Shown here piece by piece: positions 44,349 through 52,981 of a stretch of DNA of 64,000 nt. A program made the position numbers and the translations under genes. Source of the stretch: DATAUD01 sp036268455. GTDB lineage: Bacteria; Verrucomicrobiota; Verrucomicrobiia; Limisphaerales; Palsa-1400. Under the pieces are notes generated by a model. It did not search any database and had not been told where the DNA came from. It saw only the letters and a list, made by a program, of their open reading frames with translations. Where the stretch lies: the NCBI GenBank assembly GCA_036268455.1, contig DATAUD010000020.1, positions 1-64,000 of the forward strand. The letters run 5' to 3'. The stretch's first letter is position 1. Each line of letters begins with the position of its first letter.

Positions 44349-45724
44349 GACGCATTGGGATTCTGACGGCGGGCGGGGACACGCCGGCGCTTAATGCGAC
44401 GATTCACGGTGCCGTCACGCGGGCCAACCAGCTTAAGATCGAAATCTTCGGGTTTATCAAAGGCTTCAATTCGCTGTTCAATCCGCAATTGCCGCACGTC
44501 CACCTGAACCCGCTTTTTCAGGAGATTCCCGAATTGGACCCGACCAAGGGCGGGACGCTCATCGGCTCCTCGCGCGATTACGTCGATCCGGAAAAAACGG
44601 ATGAGCTGGACCTTATCGCGTCGAGGCTGAAAAAAATCGGCATTGAGGGTTTGATTTGCATTGGGGGCGACGGGACGTTGAACGGGCTGCAACCGCTGGC
44701 AGATCGTTTGCCGACGGTGCTTGCGCCGAAAACCATCGACAATGACCTTGGTTTGAACTACCCGAGCGAACCTGACGAATGGGTTCGCGCGAAAGACGAT
44801 AACGGCACGCGTTTTAAATATCGACGCACTGAATCGCACGCCGTTTTTGGGCTGGACCAGATTGTCAATTACGCGACGCCTGGGTATGCGACGGCGGTGT
44901 ATGTTTCCGCTTCGGGCGTGGAGCGCATTCGCACGACTGCGGAGAGCCATCGGCGAATTGCGATCATCGAAGTGATGGGGCGGCATTCCGGCTACATCGC
45001 GATGGGGACGGCGTACGGGCAGCCGGACATCATTTTGGTGCCGGAAGTTCCTGTTGACATGGAACGAATGGTCGATCGCATCAAATATCTTTATGACTTG
45101 CAGAAAAACGTCGTCATTGTTTGCGGCGAGGGAATCACCGACGAGCAAGGGCACGAGTTTGGCTCGGGATCGGAAACGTACGACCCGGCCGGCAACGTCA
45201 TCCTGAGCGGGGCGGGAGAATCGTTGCGGGCGATGTTGATTCGGATGATTGGCGACCGGTATTTTCAACTTTACAGGCGTTGCGAATCGGCGCGCGAAGC
45301 GATCTTCCTGCGCAAGGTCGGGCATACGCAGCGCGGCGGGCGGCCAATTCTATTTGACAGATTTTATGCCGCGCAACTGGGCGGGAAAGCGGTGGATTTG
45401 CTGGTCGAAGGGCGCAATAACGCGGTTTCCATTCTCCAGCATAACGAACAAAAGGGATTTTACGTGGACGGTTACGACGCCAACCGCTTTCGGGACCGCT
45501 GGGGGCATATCCACGCCCGGTTCATGCACCCTTCATTTTACGACCGCGACCGAATGCTGCCGTCGCAGACGGGCATCGATTATTTGCTCCCGATTTTCAC
45601 AGATGCGATTGGAGACGACGACATGGAGGCGGTGAGAACGCGATTGTTCGCGCCCGGAAGCCTGACGCATCCGTATCATAGCATCAACACCGACGTTCAG
45701 AAACGAATGCGGTACATCGAATAA
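44345..45724 (+). CDS. 6-phosphofructokinase (group with G/K signature)
   Basis: Phosphofructokinase, converting fructose-6-phosphate to fructose-1,6-bisphosphate in the cytoplasm. Motifs: GILTAGGDTPALN phosphate loop, IGGDGTLNG (G107-T111), APKTIDNDL with K129 and catalytic D132, and IEVMGRHSGYIA. Gly in the GGDG motif favours ATP as donor, while Lys in PKTIDND is more typical of PPi-dependent enzymes. The phosphoryl donor is therefore uncertain. At 459 residues it is longer than E. coli PfkA (320) and fits the long-type group. It overlaps the alpha-E gene by ATGA and lies 12 bases before the transglutaminase gene, an unusual place for a glycolytic gene. Confidence 0.88.
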   Translation: MRRIGILTAGGDTPALNATIHGAVTRANQLKIEIFGFIKGFNSLFNPQLPHVHLNPLFQEIPELDPTKGGTLIGSSRDYVDPEKTDELDLIASRLKKIGIEGLICIGGDGTLNGLQPLADRLPTVLAPKTIDNDLGLNYPSEPDEWVRAKDDNGTRFKYRRTESHAVFGLDQIVNYATPGYATAVYVSASGVERIRTTAESHRRIAIIEVMGRHSGYIAMGTAYGQPDIILVPEVPVDMERMVDRIKYLYDLQKNVVIVCGEGITDEQGHEFGSGSETYDPAGNVILSGAGESLRAMLIRMIGDRYFQLYRRCESAREAIFLRKVGHTQRGGRPILFDRFYAAQLGGKAVDLLVEGRNNAVSILQHNEQKGFYVDGYDANRFRDRWGHIHARFMHPSFYDRDRMLPSQTGIDYLLPIFTDAIGDDDMEAVRTRLFAPGSLTHPYHSINTDVQKRMRYIE

Positions 45725-45736
45725 AAAGAAAAACAA

Positions 45737-48700
45737 ATGGCCACCCACATCGCGCTGCACCATCGAACCAGTTACCAGTATGACCGGTTGGTGTCACTTG
45801 GCCCTCAAATCGTGCGATTGCGCCCCGCCCCGCATTCACGAACGCGCATTTTGAGCTATTCGTTGAACGTTCAGCCCGCGAAACATTTCATCAACTGGCA
45901 GCAGGACCCGCAGTCTAACTATTTGGCGCGGCTGGCTTTTCCCGAGAAGACCGACCGCTTCGAGGTGGAAGTTGATCTTGTGGCGGAAATGTCCGTGCTG
46001 AACCCGTTCGATTTTTTCCTTGAGCCAGAAGCGGAACGCGCGCCGTTTTCGTACGCGCATGTGCTTGACCATGAGCTTGCTCCATTCCGTTTGAAGGGCG
46101 AGTTGACGCCGCGCTTGAAGGAGTATTACGAGAAGGTCGTTGGGCCGTTCAAGGAAAAGAAAGGCGATGACCGGGGGCGGACGATAGATTTTTTGGTGGC
46201 GGTCAACCAAAGCCTTTGCCGGGATGTCAAGTATTTGATTCGATTGGAGGCCGGGGTGCAAACGCCGGAGGAGACACTGGTGAACGGCAGCGGCTCATGC
46301 CGGGATTCATCATGGCTCATGGTGCAATTGCTCCGGCATTTCGGCGTCGCGGCGCGTTTTGTCAGCGGTTATCTCATCCAGCTTGTGCCGGATGTGAAAT
46401 CGCTGGATGGCCCGACTGGCGCAACCAGCGATTTCACCGATCTTCATGCCTGGTGCGAAGTCTATTTGCCCGGCGCGGGATGGATTGGACTGGACCCAAC
46501 ATCCGGCCTGCTGGCAGGCGAGGGACATATTCCATTGGCGGCGACGCCCGATCCGCAAAGCGCGGCGCCGATCAGCGGAGCCGTGGACGAGTCCGAGTGC
46601 AAGCTCGGTTTCGAGATGAAGGTCACGCGCATTTACGAATCGGCGCGCGTCACCAAGCCTTACACAGAGGAGCAATGGGCCGATATGGAAAAACTGGGCG
46701 CCCAGGTCGATGCGGATTTGCGGCGAGACGCTTGCCATCTGACAATGGGCGGCGAACCGACATTTGTCTCCATAGACGATCGCGACGGAGATGAATGGAA
46801 CACGGCGGCCCAGGGGCCAACAAAACGAAAGCTCGCGGACGACCTTATGCGCCGGTTAAAAAAGCGATTTTCCAAGGGCGCGCTTCTGCATTACGGACAA
46901 GGGAAGTGGTATCCGGGGGAATCGCTTCCGCGGTGGGCGTTTTCCGCATATTGGCGCAAGGATGGCGAGCCGATTTGGAAGAATGACGAATTGTTCGCCC
47001 TCGAGAGCAAGAACTACGGCCATAGCAACAAGGAGGCGGAGGAATTCATTCGGGCGCTCGCGCAACGGCTGGGGTGCGGCGGCCAGTGGATCATGCCCGC
47101 GTATGAGGACGCGTGGTATTATATGTGGAAGGAACGCCGCCTCCCCGTAAATGTCGATGCGCTGAAATCCAACCTCAAAGACAAGGAGGAACGCAAGAGG
47201 CTGGCGCGTATTTTCGAGGAGGGTCTGGGGAACGTCGTTGGCTACATTCTTCCGTTGCGGCGGGAGACCGCGAGTTGGAAATCGGGGCCGTGGTTTTTTC
47301 GGCAGGAACATTGCTTTTTGCTTCCCGGAGATTCGCCAATCGGGTTTCGCCTGCCGCTGGATTCCCTCCCCTGGGCGAGCGCCGGAGATTATCCTTATAT
47401 TTACGAACAGGACCCGCTGGAAAGCCGTCCGCCAATTACGCAGCATCCGCCCAGAAATTTTCAGCGCCAAACGCCGCCAAAACCGCCCGAACCGAAGGTC
47501 GGCGATGGACCAGACTTTGCCCGGCAACCCGCCTTGGGCGAATCGGCATGGTGGATTGCGCGAACCGCATTGTGTGTGGAAAGCCGCGATGGCCGGTTGC
47601 ACATTTTCATGCCGCCCGCCCGCGTGCTGGAGGATTATCTGGACTGCGTTGCGGCCGTCGAAGAGACGGCGCAATCGCTCGGCGTGCCTGTGGTACTGGA
47701 GGGCTACACGCCTCCGCACGATCATCGCCTGAATGTCTTGAAGGTGACTCCGGACCCTGGAGTGATCGAGGTGAACTTGCACCCGGCCGCGTCGTGGGCC
47801 GAGTTGATCGAACAAACCGAGACGCTCTATGAAGAAGCGCGGCAGACGCGGTTGGGCACGGAGAAATTCATGATGGACGGCCGCCATACGGGGACCGGCG
47901 GCGGCAACCACCTCGTCCTCGGCGGACCAAGCCCGGCGGAATCGCCGTTGCTGCGGCGGCCGGACGTGCTGAGGTCGCTGGTAAGCTACTGGCAAAACCA
48001 TCCGTCGCTGTCGTTTCTGTTCAGCGGGCTTTTCATCGGGCCGACCAGCCAGAGTCCGCGAGTGGACGAGGCGCGCAACGATTCGCTCTATGAATTGGAA
48101 GTGGCGTTTCGGCAAATGCCGGGGGCCGAAAACACGCCGCCGTGGCTGACCGACAGGCTGTTTCGCAATTTGCTCGTGGACGCGACCGGAAACACGCATC
48201 GGGCGGAATTCAGCATTGACAAACTGTATCCGCCGGAAAGCAGCGGCGGGCGGCTCGGCTTGCTGGAAATGCGGGCCTTTGAAATGCCGCCGCATCCGCG
48301 CATGAGCCTTGCGCAGCAATTGCTGGTTCGCGCGCTGGTGTCCCGATTCTGGCGCAAGCCTTACACGGAGGCGCTTGTTCCCTGGGGCACCGATATTCAT
48401 GACCGCTGGATGCTCCCGCACTTTGTGTGGGACGATTTTTGCGACGTGATTGGGGATTTGCGGCATCACGGCTACGCGATGCAGAGCGGATGGTTCGAGC
48501 CGCATTTCGAGTTTCGTTTCCCGCAATTTGGCGATTTGAATGTGCGGAATGTTCACCTGGAAATCCGGCAGGCCCTCGAACCCTGGCACGTTCTCGGCGA
48601 AGACCCTGGGCCGGGAGGAACCGTCCGCTATGTGGATTCCTCGCTCGAACGCGTGCAAGTGAAGGCGGGCGGGCTGATTGGAACGCGGCACGTCATCACG

Positions 48701-49057
48701 GCGGCCGGCTGGAGGTTGCCGTTGCACCCGACGGGCGTTAACGGCGAATACCTTTGCGGGCTGCGGTATCGGGCGTGGCAGCCGCCCAATTGCCTGCACC
48801 CGACAATCGGTGTCCATACGCCGCTGGTTTTTGACGTCGTTGATACGTGGAACAACAAGAGCCTGGGCGGTTGCACCTATCACGTCATGCACCCGGGCGG
48901 CCGCAATTACAATACATTCCCAGTCAATGCTTACGAGGCGGAAAGCCGGCGGCTTGGGCGATTTTTCCGTGAAGGACACACGGGTGGCCTCGTCAGGCCG
49001 CGCGCGCCTGGCGAGAACAAAGAGTTTCCCTTTACGCTGGATTTGAGGAAGGTGTAG
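45737..49057 (+). CDS. Transglutaminase-like / DUF2126 protein
   Basis: Large (1106-residue) cytoplasmic protein. The N-terminal bacterial transglutaminase-associated domain (ALHHRTSYQYDRLVSLGPQIVRLRP) is followed by a transglutaminase core with triad C188 (GSGSCRDSSW), H237 (DLHAWCEVYLPG) and D253 (GLDPTSG). From about residue 330 the long DUF2126 part follows (CHLTMGGEPTFVSIDDRD, YGQGKWYPGESLPRWAF, GTGGGNHLVLGGPSP, LEMRAFEMPPHPRMS). This architecture is the usual large partner of the alpha-E and circularly permuted ATP-grasp proteins. It could cleave or make isopeptide/amide bonds on the ligase product. Export is not indicated. Last core gene of the operon; nth follows after 12 bases. Confidence 0.9.
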   Translation: MATHIALHHRTSYQYDRLVSLGPQIVRLRPAPHSRTRILSYSLNVQPAKHFINWQQDPQSNYLARLAFPEKTDRFEVEVDLVAEMSVLNPFDFFLEPEAERAPFSYAHVLDHELAPFRLKGELTPRLKEYYEKVVGPFKEKKGDDRGRTIDFLVAVNQSLCRDVKYLIRLEAGVQTPEETLVNGSGSCRDSSWLMVQLLRHFGVAARFVSGYLIQLVPDVKSLDGPTGATSDFTDLHAWCEVYLPGAGWIGLDPTSGLLAGEGHIPLAATPDPQSAAPISGAVDESECKLGFEMKVTRIYESARVTKPYTEEQWADMEKLGAQVDADLRRDACHLTMGGEPTFVSIDDRDGDEWNTAAQGPTKRKLADDLMRRLKKRFSKGALLHYGQGKWYPGESLPRWAFSAYWRKDGEPIWKNDELFALESKNYGHSNKEAEEFIRALAQRLGCGGQWIMPAYEDAWYYMWKERRLPVNVDALKSNLKDKEERKRLARIFEEGLGNVVGYILPLRRETASWKSGPWFFRQEHCFLLPGDSPIGFRLPLDSLPWASAGDYPYIYEQDPLESRPPITQHPPRNFQRQTPPKPPEPKVGDGPDFARQPALGESAWWIARTALCVESRDGRLHIFMPPARVLEDYLDCVAAVEETAQSLGVPVVLEGYTPPHDHRLNVLKVTPDPGVIEVNLHPAASWAELIEQTETLYEEARQTRLGTEKFMMDGRHTGTGGGNHLVLGGPSPAESPLLRRPDVLRSLVSYWQNHPSLSFLFSGLFIGPTSQSPRVDEARNDSLYELEVAFRQMPGAENTPPWLTDRLFRNLLVDATGNTHRAEFSIDKLYPPESSGGRLGLLEMRAFEMPPHPRMSLAQQLLVRALVSRFWRKPYTEALVPWGTDIHDRWMLPHFVWDDFCDVIGDLRHHGYAMQSGWFEPHFEFRFPQFGDLNVRNVHLEIRQALEPWHVLGEDPGPGGTVRYVDSSLERVQVKAGGLIGTRHVITAAGWRLPLHPTGVNGEYLCGLRYRAWQPPNCLHPTIGVHTPLVFDVVDTWNNKSLGGCTYHVMHPGGRNYNTFPVNAYEAESRRLGRFFREGHTGGLVRPRAPGENKEFPFTLDLRKV

Positions 49058-49069
49058 CTTTGGGGCGCA

Positions 49070-49714
49070 ATGGAATCGATTGCCCAGAAAACCGCCCGCG
49101 TCGTCAAGATCATCAAACGGCTCAAGCAAACTTATCCCGACGCGCGGCTGGCGCTGGATTTTTCAAATCCGCTTGAATTGCTGATCGCGTTGATACTCGC
49201 GGCGCAGGCACGAGACACCCGGGTGAACGTTGTCACGACTGAGTTGTTTAAAAAATATCGCACTGCCGCCGATTGGGCGGACGCTCCGGCGGCGACACTG
49301 CAAAAGGAGATCAGCGAGATCACTTTTTTCCGCAACAAAACGCGTTCGATACAGGGAGCGTGCCGGATGCTCGTCGAAAAATTTGGCGGCGTGGTGCCGG
49401 ACAATCTGGAGGACCTTCTGACGCTGCCGGGAGTCGGCCGCAAGACGGGAAATGTTTTATTGGGCAACGCCTTTGGCCGTCTAACAATTGGCGTTGACCG
49501 CCACGTGGCCCGCGTGTCTGGCCGCCTCGAATTGACCAAAGAAACGGAGCCTGATTTGATTGAGGCGGACCTGATGAAAATCGCGCCGGAAAAGGACCGC
49601 GTGAAACTCTGCCTTTTGTTCCAAGACCATGGGCGCCAAATCTGCGTCGCAAAAAAACCGAAGTGTCCCGAGTGCCCTATAAATTCCCTTTGTCCCTATC
49701 CAAAAAAGCTCTGA
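49070..49714 (+). CDS. nth: Endonuclease III (DNA glycosylase/AP lyase)
   Basis: Base-excision repair enzyme removing oxidised pyrimidines and cleaving AP sites. The helix-hairpin-helix LPGVGRKTGNV carries the catalytic lysine K125, D143 lies in GVDRHVARVSGRL, and the C-terminal [4Fe-4S] ligands C192, C199, C202 and C208 keep the C-x6-C-x2-C-x5-C spacing. At 214 residues it is normal length and complete. It starts 12 bases after the transglutaminase gene and may share its transcript, but a functional link is not implied. Confidence 0.95.
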   Translation: MESIAQKTARVVKIIKRLKQTYPDARLALDFSNPLELLIALILAAQARDTRVNVVTTELFKKYRTAADWADAPAATLQKEISEITFFRNKTRSIQGACRMLVEKFGGVVPDNLEDLLTLPGVGRKTGNVLLGNAFGRLTIGVDRHVARVSGRLELTKETEPDLIEADLMKIAPEKDRVKLCLLFQDHGRQICVAKKPKCPECPINSLCPYPKKL

Positions 49715-49745
49715 ATACTTTTCATCATCCTCTGTCCAACTGATT

Positions 49746-51215
49746 GTGAAAACACCGAATTCGAATATCTTTGGCGCGACTCGCATGACTCGCCGCCGCC
49801 TGTTGACTTCCTCCGCGAGCCTCGCGGCTGCTGCCTTCGCGTCATCATTGATGCCGCCGAATCTTCGCAAGGCGCTGGCCGATCCGCCGCAACGCAGCGG
49901 CCTGCAGGACATCAAGCACGTTGTGATTCTCATGCAGGAGAACCGATCATTCGATCATTATTACGGGACAATGGCCGGCGTTCGCGGTTTTGATGATCCG
50001 AATGCGATGGTCCTGCCGAATGGGAAGTCTGTTTTTTATCAGCCTGATGAGGAACATCCGGATGGTTACATGCTGCCGTTTCATTTGGACACGCGGGCGA
50101 CCAGCGCCCAAAAGATTCCCTCGACGAGCCATGCGTGGCACGTCCAGCACGACGCGTGGAACCATGGAAAGATGGACAACTGGCTCGCGGCCCACCGCAA
50201 GGCGGATGGAGTCAACGGGCCGTTTTGCATGGGTTATCACAAACGCGCTGATGTTCCGTTTCAGTTCGCGCTCGCCGAGGCCTTCACAATTTGCGACGGC
50301 TACCATTGTTCGTTGCTGGGGCCGACGTGGCCTAACCGGATGTATTGGATGACAGGGACAATCGACCCGGACGGACATCACGGCGGGCCGCTCACGCACA
50401 ATAAAATGCCGGATGGAGGTTTTACGTGGACAACTTATCCCGAGCGTTTGGAAAAGGCCGGCGTAAGTTGGAAGGTCTATCAGCAAAAGGACAATTTTGG
50501 GTGCAATCCCCTGGAGTATTTCAAACCGTTCCTCGAGTCGGCGCCGGATTCGCCATTGTATCTAAAAGGCTTGGTGCGCCGGCCCGAAGGTGAATTCGAA
50601 CATGACGCAATCAACAACAAATTGCCGGCGGTTTCGTGGATTATCCCGACGGCGCAGCAATCGGAACACCCGGATTACATGCCCGCTGCGGGCGCGGCGT
50701 TCGTGGCGAGCAAACTGGATGCAATTGCCGCAAACCCGGAGCTTTGGGCGAAAACCGCTTTCATCATCAGTTACGATGAAAACGACGGGATTTTCGATCA
50801 TGTCGCCCCGCCGGTCCCGCCTCCCGGAACACCAAATGAGTTTGTTAATGGACTGCCGATTGGCGCCGGATTCCGCGTGCCGTGTGTCATCGTTTCGCCC
50901 TGGACTGTCGGCGGCTGGGTTTGCAGTGAAAACTTCGATCACACCTCCATATTGCGATTTCTTGAACAATGGACTGGCGTGAAGGAACCCAACATCAGCG
51001 ATTGGCGGCGAAAAACTTTCGGTGACTTGACGTCCGCGTTTCGGTTTGACGAAGCGAAGGCCGATCCGCCCTTGTTGCCAGATACGAGCGGTCCACTCGC
51101 GCAGGCGCATTACGACGCGGCATATCTTCCCAAACCAGCGGCCCCCGGCTCAGGGCAATCGCTGCCGACGCAGGAAAAAGGCGTCCGCAAACGCACCGCC
51201 CCGCGACCCGTGTAG
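49746..51215 (+). CDS. Tat-exported phospholipase C-like phosphoesterase
   Basis: Alkaline-phosphatase superfamily protein of the bacterial phospholipase C/acid phosphatase family (PF04185). A twin-arginine signal is clear (MTRRRLLTSSASLAAAAFASSL, split as needed), with cleavage near KALADPP. The GTG at 49746 puts it after a 13-residue leader, and an ATG at 49785 begins it directly. Core motifs: HVVILMQENRSFDHYYGTMAGV, CDGYHCSLLGPTWPNR, ISYDENDGIFDHVAPP, and FDHTSILRFLEQWTGV, all expected metal/catalytic blocks. It is a paralogue of the product of 2160-3668 but distinct in sequence and exported. Probably releases phosphate or head groups outside the cytoplasm, for example under phosphate limitation. 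Confidence 0.88.
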   Translation: MKTPNSNIFGATRMTRRRLLTSSASLAAAAFASSLMPPNLRKALADPPQRSGLQDIKHVVILMQENRSFDHYYGTMAGVRGFDDPNAMVLPNGKSVFYQPDEEHPDGYMLPFHLDTRATSAQKIPSTSHAWHVQHDAWNHGKMDNWLAAHRKADGVNGPFCMGYHKRADVPFQFALAEAFTICDGYHCSLLGPTWPNRMYWMTGTIDPDGHHGGPLTHNKMPDGGFTWTTYPERLEKAGVSWKVYQQKDNFGCNPLEYFKPFLESAPDSPLYLKGLVRRPEGEFEHDAINNKLPAVSWIIPTAQQSEHPDYMPAAGAAFVASKLDAIAANPELWAKTAFIISYDENDGIFDHVAPPVPPPGTPNEFVNGLPIGAGFRVPCVIVSPWTVGGWVCSENFDHTSILRFLEQWTGVKEPNISDWRRKTFGDLTSAFRFDEAKADPPLLPDTSGPLAQAHYDAAYLPKPAAPGSGQSLPTQEKGVRKRTAPRPV

Positions 51216-51564
51216 GCTAAATCAACAATTCAGTTGACTCAGGAAGAGCCTCGCGCAGAGAACGCGGAGTGCGCGGAGAAAATGAATGAAAATGAAGAAC
51301 TGGAATTGGAAAAAGCGGGATTGAGAATTGGTCGTTGAGAATTTGCCGGACGAGGAAGATGTGCGATAGCGGTTCGGGAGATTGCATGTAATATGGAACT
51401 CAGAAAATCAGGAAAGGAGTTTGGCGGAACGGCTCGGCTTCGCGAATTGGCTCGCCCAGCGCCAAAATCCCCACGCCAAACTTTCCCTTCTTCGAGCCCC
51501 TTCATGATTTTCTGATTTCCAAATTGAGAGGTCATTTCCCTCCCTTATTTTCTTGGCGTTTCTG
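51216..51564. other. Non-coding gap (349 bases)
   Basis: No convincing gene. The left part (51241-51300) is a purine-rich, repetitive stretch built on GCGGAG/GCGCAGAGAACG words, a kind of boilerplate often seen between genes in related bacteria. The right part holds the imperfect inverted repeat listed separately. A 98-codon minus-strand frame spans it but has low-complexity, serine-rich content and no start signal, so it is rejected. Confidence 0.6.
51395..51520. repeat. Imperfect inverted repeat, possible REP/MITE-like relic
   Basis: 51395-51417 (GGAACTCAGAAAATCAGGAA...) and the reverse complement of 51499-51520 (GGAAATCAGAAAATCATGAA...) agree at about 19 of 22-23 positions. Inside, GGAAAGGAGTTTGGCG (51411-51426) matches the reverse complement of CGCCAAACTTTCC (51474-51486). 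The loop also contains two copies of a GGCTCG word. The whole can fold into a long stem. It lies between the Tat phosphoesterase gene and the 3' end of the prepilin-like operon, where it could act as a bidirectional terminator or be a mobile repeat. No flanking target duplication was identified. Confidence 0.4.
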
Positions 51565-52077
51565 CTACGGCGAGGGAACGGAGATGATGGGAGGTTGGCC
51601 GGCTGGGCCGCGCCATTGATGCCATTCGGTCATGATTTGACGAGCGTCGTCGGTGCCGGCGTTGTGCCACGAAGTTTCATCCGGACGCTTCACGAACGTG
51701 TTGTCATGGAAGTAAGGGCTGTTGCGGGAAGGGATCTTCTCATTGAACGGACGTTTGGCGGCGCGCGCCGCTTCCGCCCGCTCCAGCAAGGCCTTGAAGT
51801 CAGGACTGTATTTCTCGAGGTAGGCAATTTTTAATTGACTGATTTCATTTCCCATCCCCTTAAAGCCGATCACAATGGCCCGCACCCGCGCTTCGCCTCC
51901 GTCCGGCGAAATGAGATTGCCCGGCGCTGGATAAAGACGTTTGGCGCTTTGATCATAAAACCAGACGCTGGCGCCATGGTCGCCGGCAGGATGGAAATGC
52001 CTGAGCCTGGCCGCCGCAAAAAGGACCGCCAAAGCAACGATACAGGTGGTAAGAATGGTTTTGACTCGCTGATTCAA
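51565..52077 (-). CDS. Small anchored protein coupled to prepilin-like gene
   Basis: A 171-residue protein of unknown function. The start inferred here is the TTG at 52077-52075, which overlaps the TGA of the upstream prepilin-like gene (TTGA at 52077-52074). The longer open frame from 52137 would overlap that gene by 64 bases. From the TTG the product begins with a membrane or signal segment (VKTILTTCIVALAVLFAAARL) and continues as a soluble domain (GASVWFYDQSAKRLYPAPGNLISP, IAYLEKYSPDFKALLERAE, NSPYFHDNTFVKRPDETSWH). Similar small proteins often follow N-methylation-domain proteins in Verrucomicrobia and Planctomycetes. The role is unknown. Confidence 0.6.
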   Translation of the reverse strand: MNQRVKTILTTCIVALAVLFAAARLRHFHPAGDHGASVWFYDQSAKRLYPAPGNLISPDGGEARVRAIVIGFKGMGNEISQLKIAYLEKYSPDFKALLERAEAARAAKRPFNEKIPSRNSPYFHDNTFVKRPDETSWHNAGTDDARQIMTEWHQWRGPAGQPPIISVPSP

Positions 52078-52946
52078 GGCTGCTGGGTCTGATGATATAA
52101 AATATTGACCGACCACCAGCACTCGTGCTCGTCGCAAGGAATATCGTTGGCGTTGAGCAATTCAGCATGGCCGTCGGCAAAAGCGTAGTTGGCTTTGCCA
52201 TCGTGCCGCTGGCATCCATATTGGTCTTCCTCCAGGCGATTAAAGCCCGCTTCGTCCTCGGAGCCGTTTCCGCTGGTGTCGGTATTCTTAATCCACCAAC
52301 TGTCGTCCGCCCAGGTCGCCGGGCTGCCGCAGCCGCCGTCGCCGTACCAGATCAACTTTGAGGCGGTGGTAATTTCCGTTGAGCGGTGCAAACCTTCGTA
52401 ATAATCGGGCGTGGGACGTCCGAATGGCATGCCGGCGGTTTGGGCCGTCGGGTTCGGATTGCCATCCACATGAATCCAGTGAGCTCCGGCCACGCCGATG
52501 CCACTCTGGTTCCACTTTTCGTACGAACCCGCCACGCCATAGATGCCGCTCCAATTGGTGGACGAGTCGAGTTCGAAGCCCCCATACGAGGCGTCATAAG
52601 CGGAAACGCCGTCGGCATACACAGCGCTACGCTCGGACGGACAGTCAAAGACGCCCGGCATGTGCGCGACGTAATCCCACAGAATGACGCGATAGGTCGT
52701 TTCCACGCCGGAGTTCGGCACCGCGGTTTGCAGCGGGTTCAACCAGTTGTTGTAGTCGAGCGAATAATTCATGGAAGCGACGGCCAGCTCGCGCTGATTG
52801 GATTTGCAGACGGCAGCCTGTCCCGCATTTTGGGCTTGCGACAAGCCCGGGAGCAACATCGACGCGAGGATGGCGATAATGGCGATGACCACCATCAGTT
52901 CGATCAAAGTAAACGCCAAATCCCTCTGCCTGGAATTTGCGAACAT
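52074..52946 (-). CDS. Type II secretion/pilin-like N-methylation-domain protein
   Basis: A 290-residue pseudopilin-like protein. The prepilin leader and hydrophobic helix are clear (AFTLIELMVVIAIIAILASMLLPGL, residues 11-35), normally processed by prepilin peptidase just before the Phe. The residue before the cleavage site is Ala instead of the usual Gly (LA/FTLIE). The C-terminal domain has the DG-type ending seen in this group (YAFADGHAELLNAND) and several Trp/Tyr. Such proteins occur in large numbers in Verrucomicrobia, Planctomycetes and Lentisphaerae and are thought to form surface or secretion pseudopili. It is upstream of, and translationally coupled to, the small anchored protein. 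Confidence 0.85.
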   Translation of the reverse strand: MFANSRQRDLAFTLIELMVVIAIIAILASMLLPGLSQAQNAGQAAVCKSNQRELAVASMNYSLDYNNWLNPLQTAVPNSGVETTYRVILWDYVAHMPGVFDCPSERSAVYADGVSAYDASYGGFELDSSTNWSGIYGVAGSYEKWNQSGIGVAGAHWIHVDGNPNPTAQTAGMPFGRPTPDYYEGLHRSTEITTASKLIWYGDGGCGSPATWADDSWWIKNTDTSGNGSEDEAGFNRLEEDQYGCQRHDGKANYAFADGHAELLNANDIPCDEHECWWSVNILYHQTQQP

Positions 52947-52981
52947 GGTTCGATATTGGCAAGCGGCATCGCCTCGTCAAC

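Noticed and set aside
46856..49129. 757-codon minus-strand open frame
   Set aside because: Antisense to the transglutaminase/DUF2126 gene and the start of nth, both clearly real; no motifs.
51239..51535. 98-codon minus-strand frame in the 51216-51564 gap
   Set aside because: Low complexity, overlaps the inverted repeat, no ribosome-binding site; treated as non-coding.
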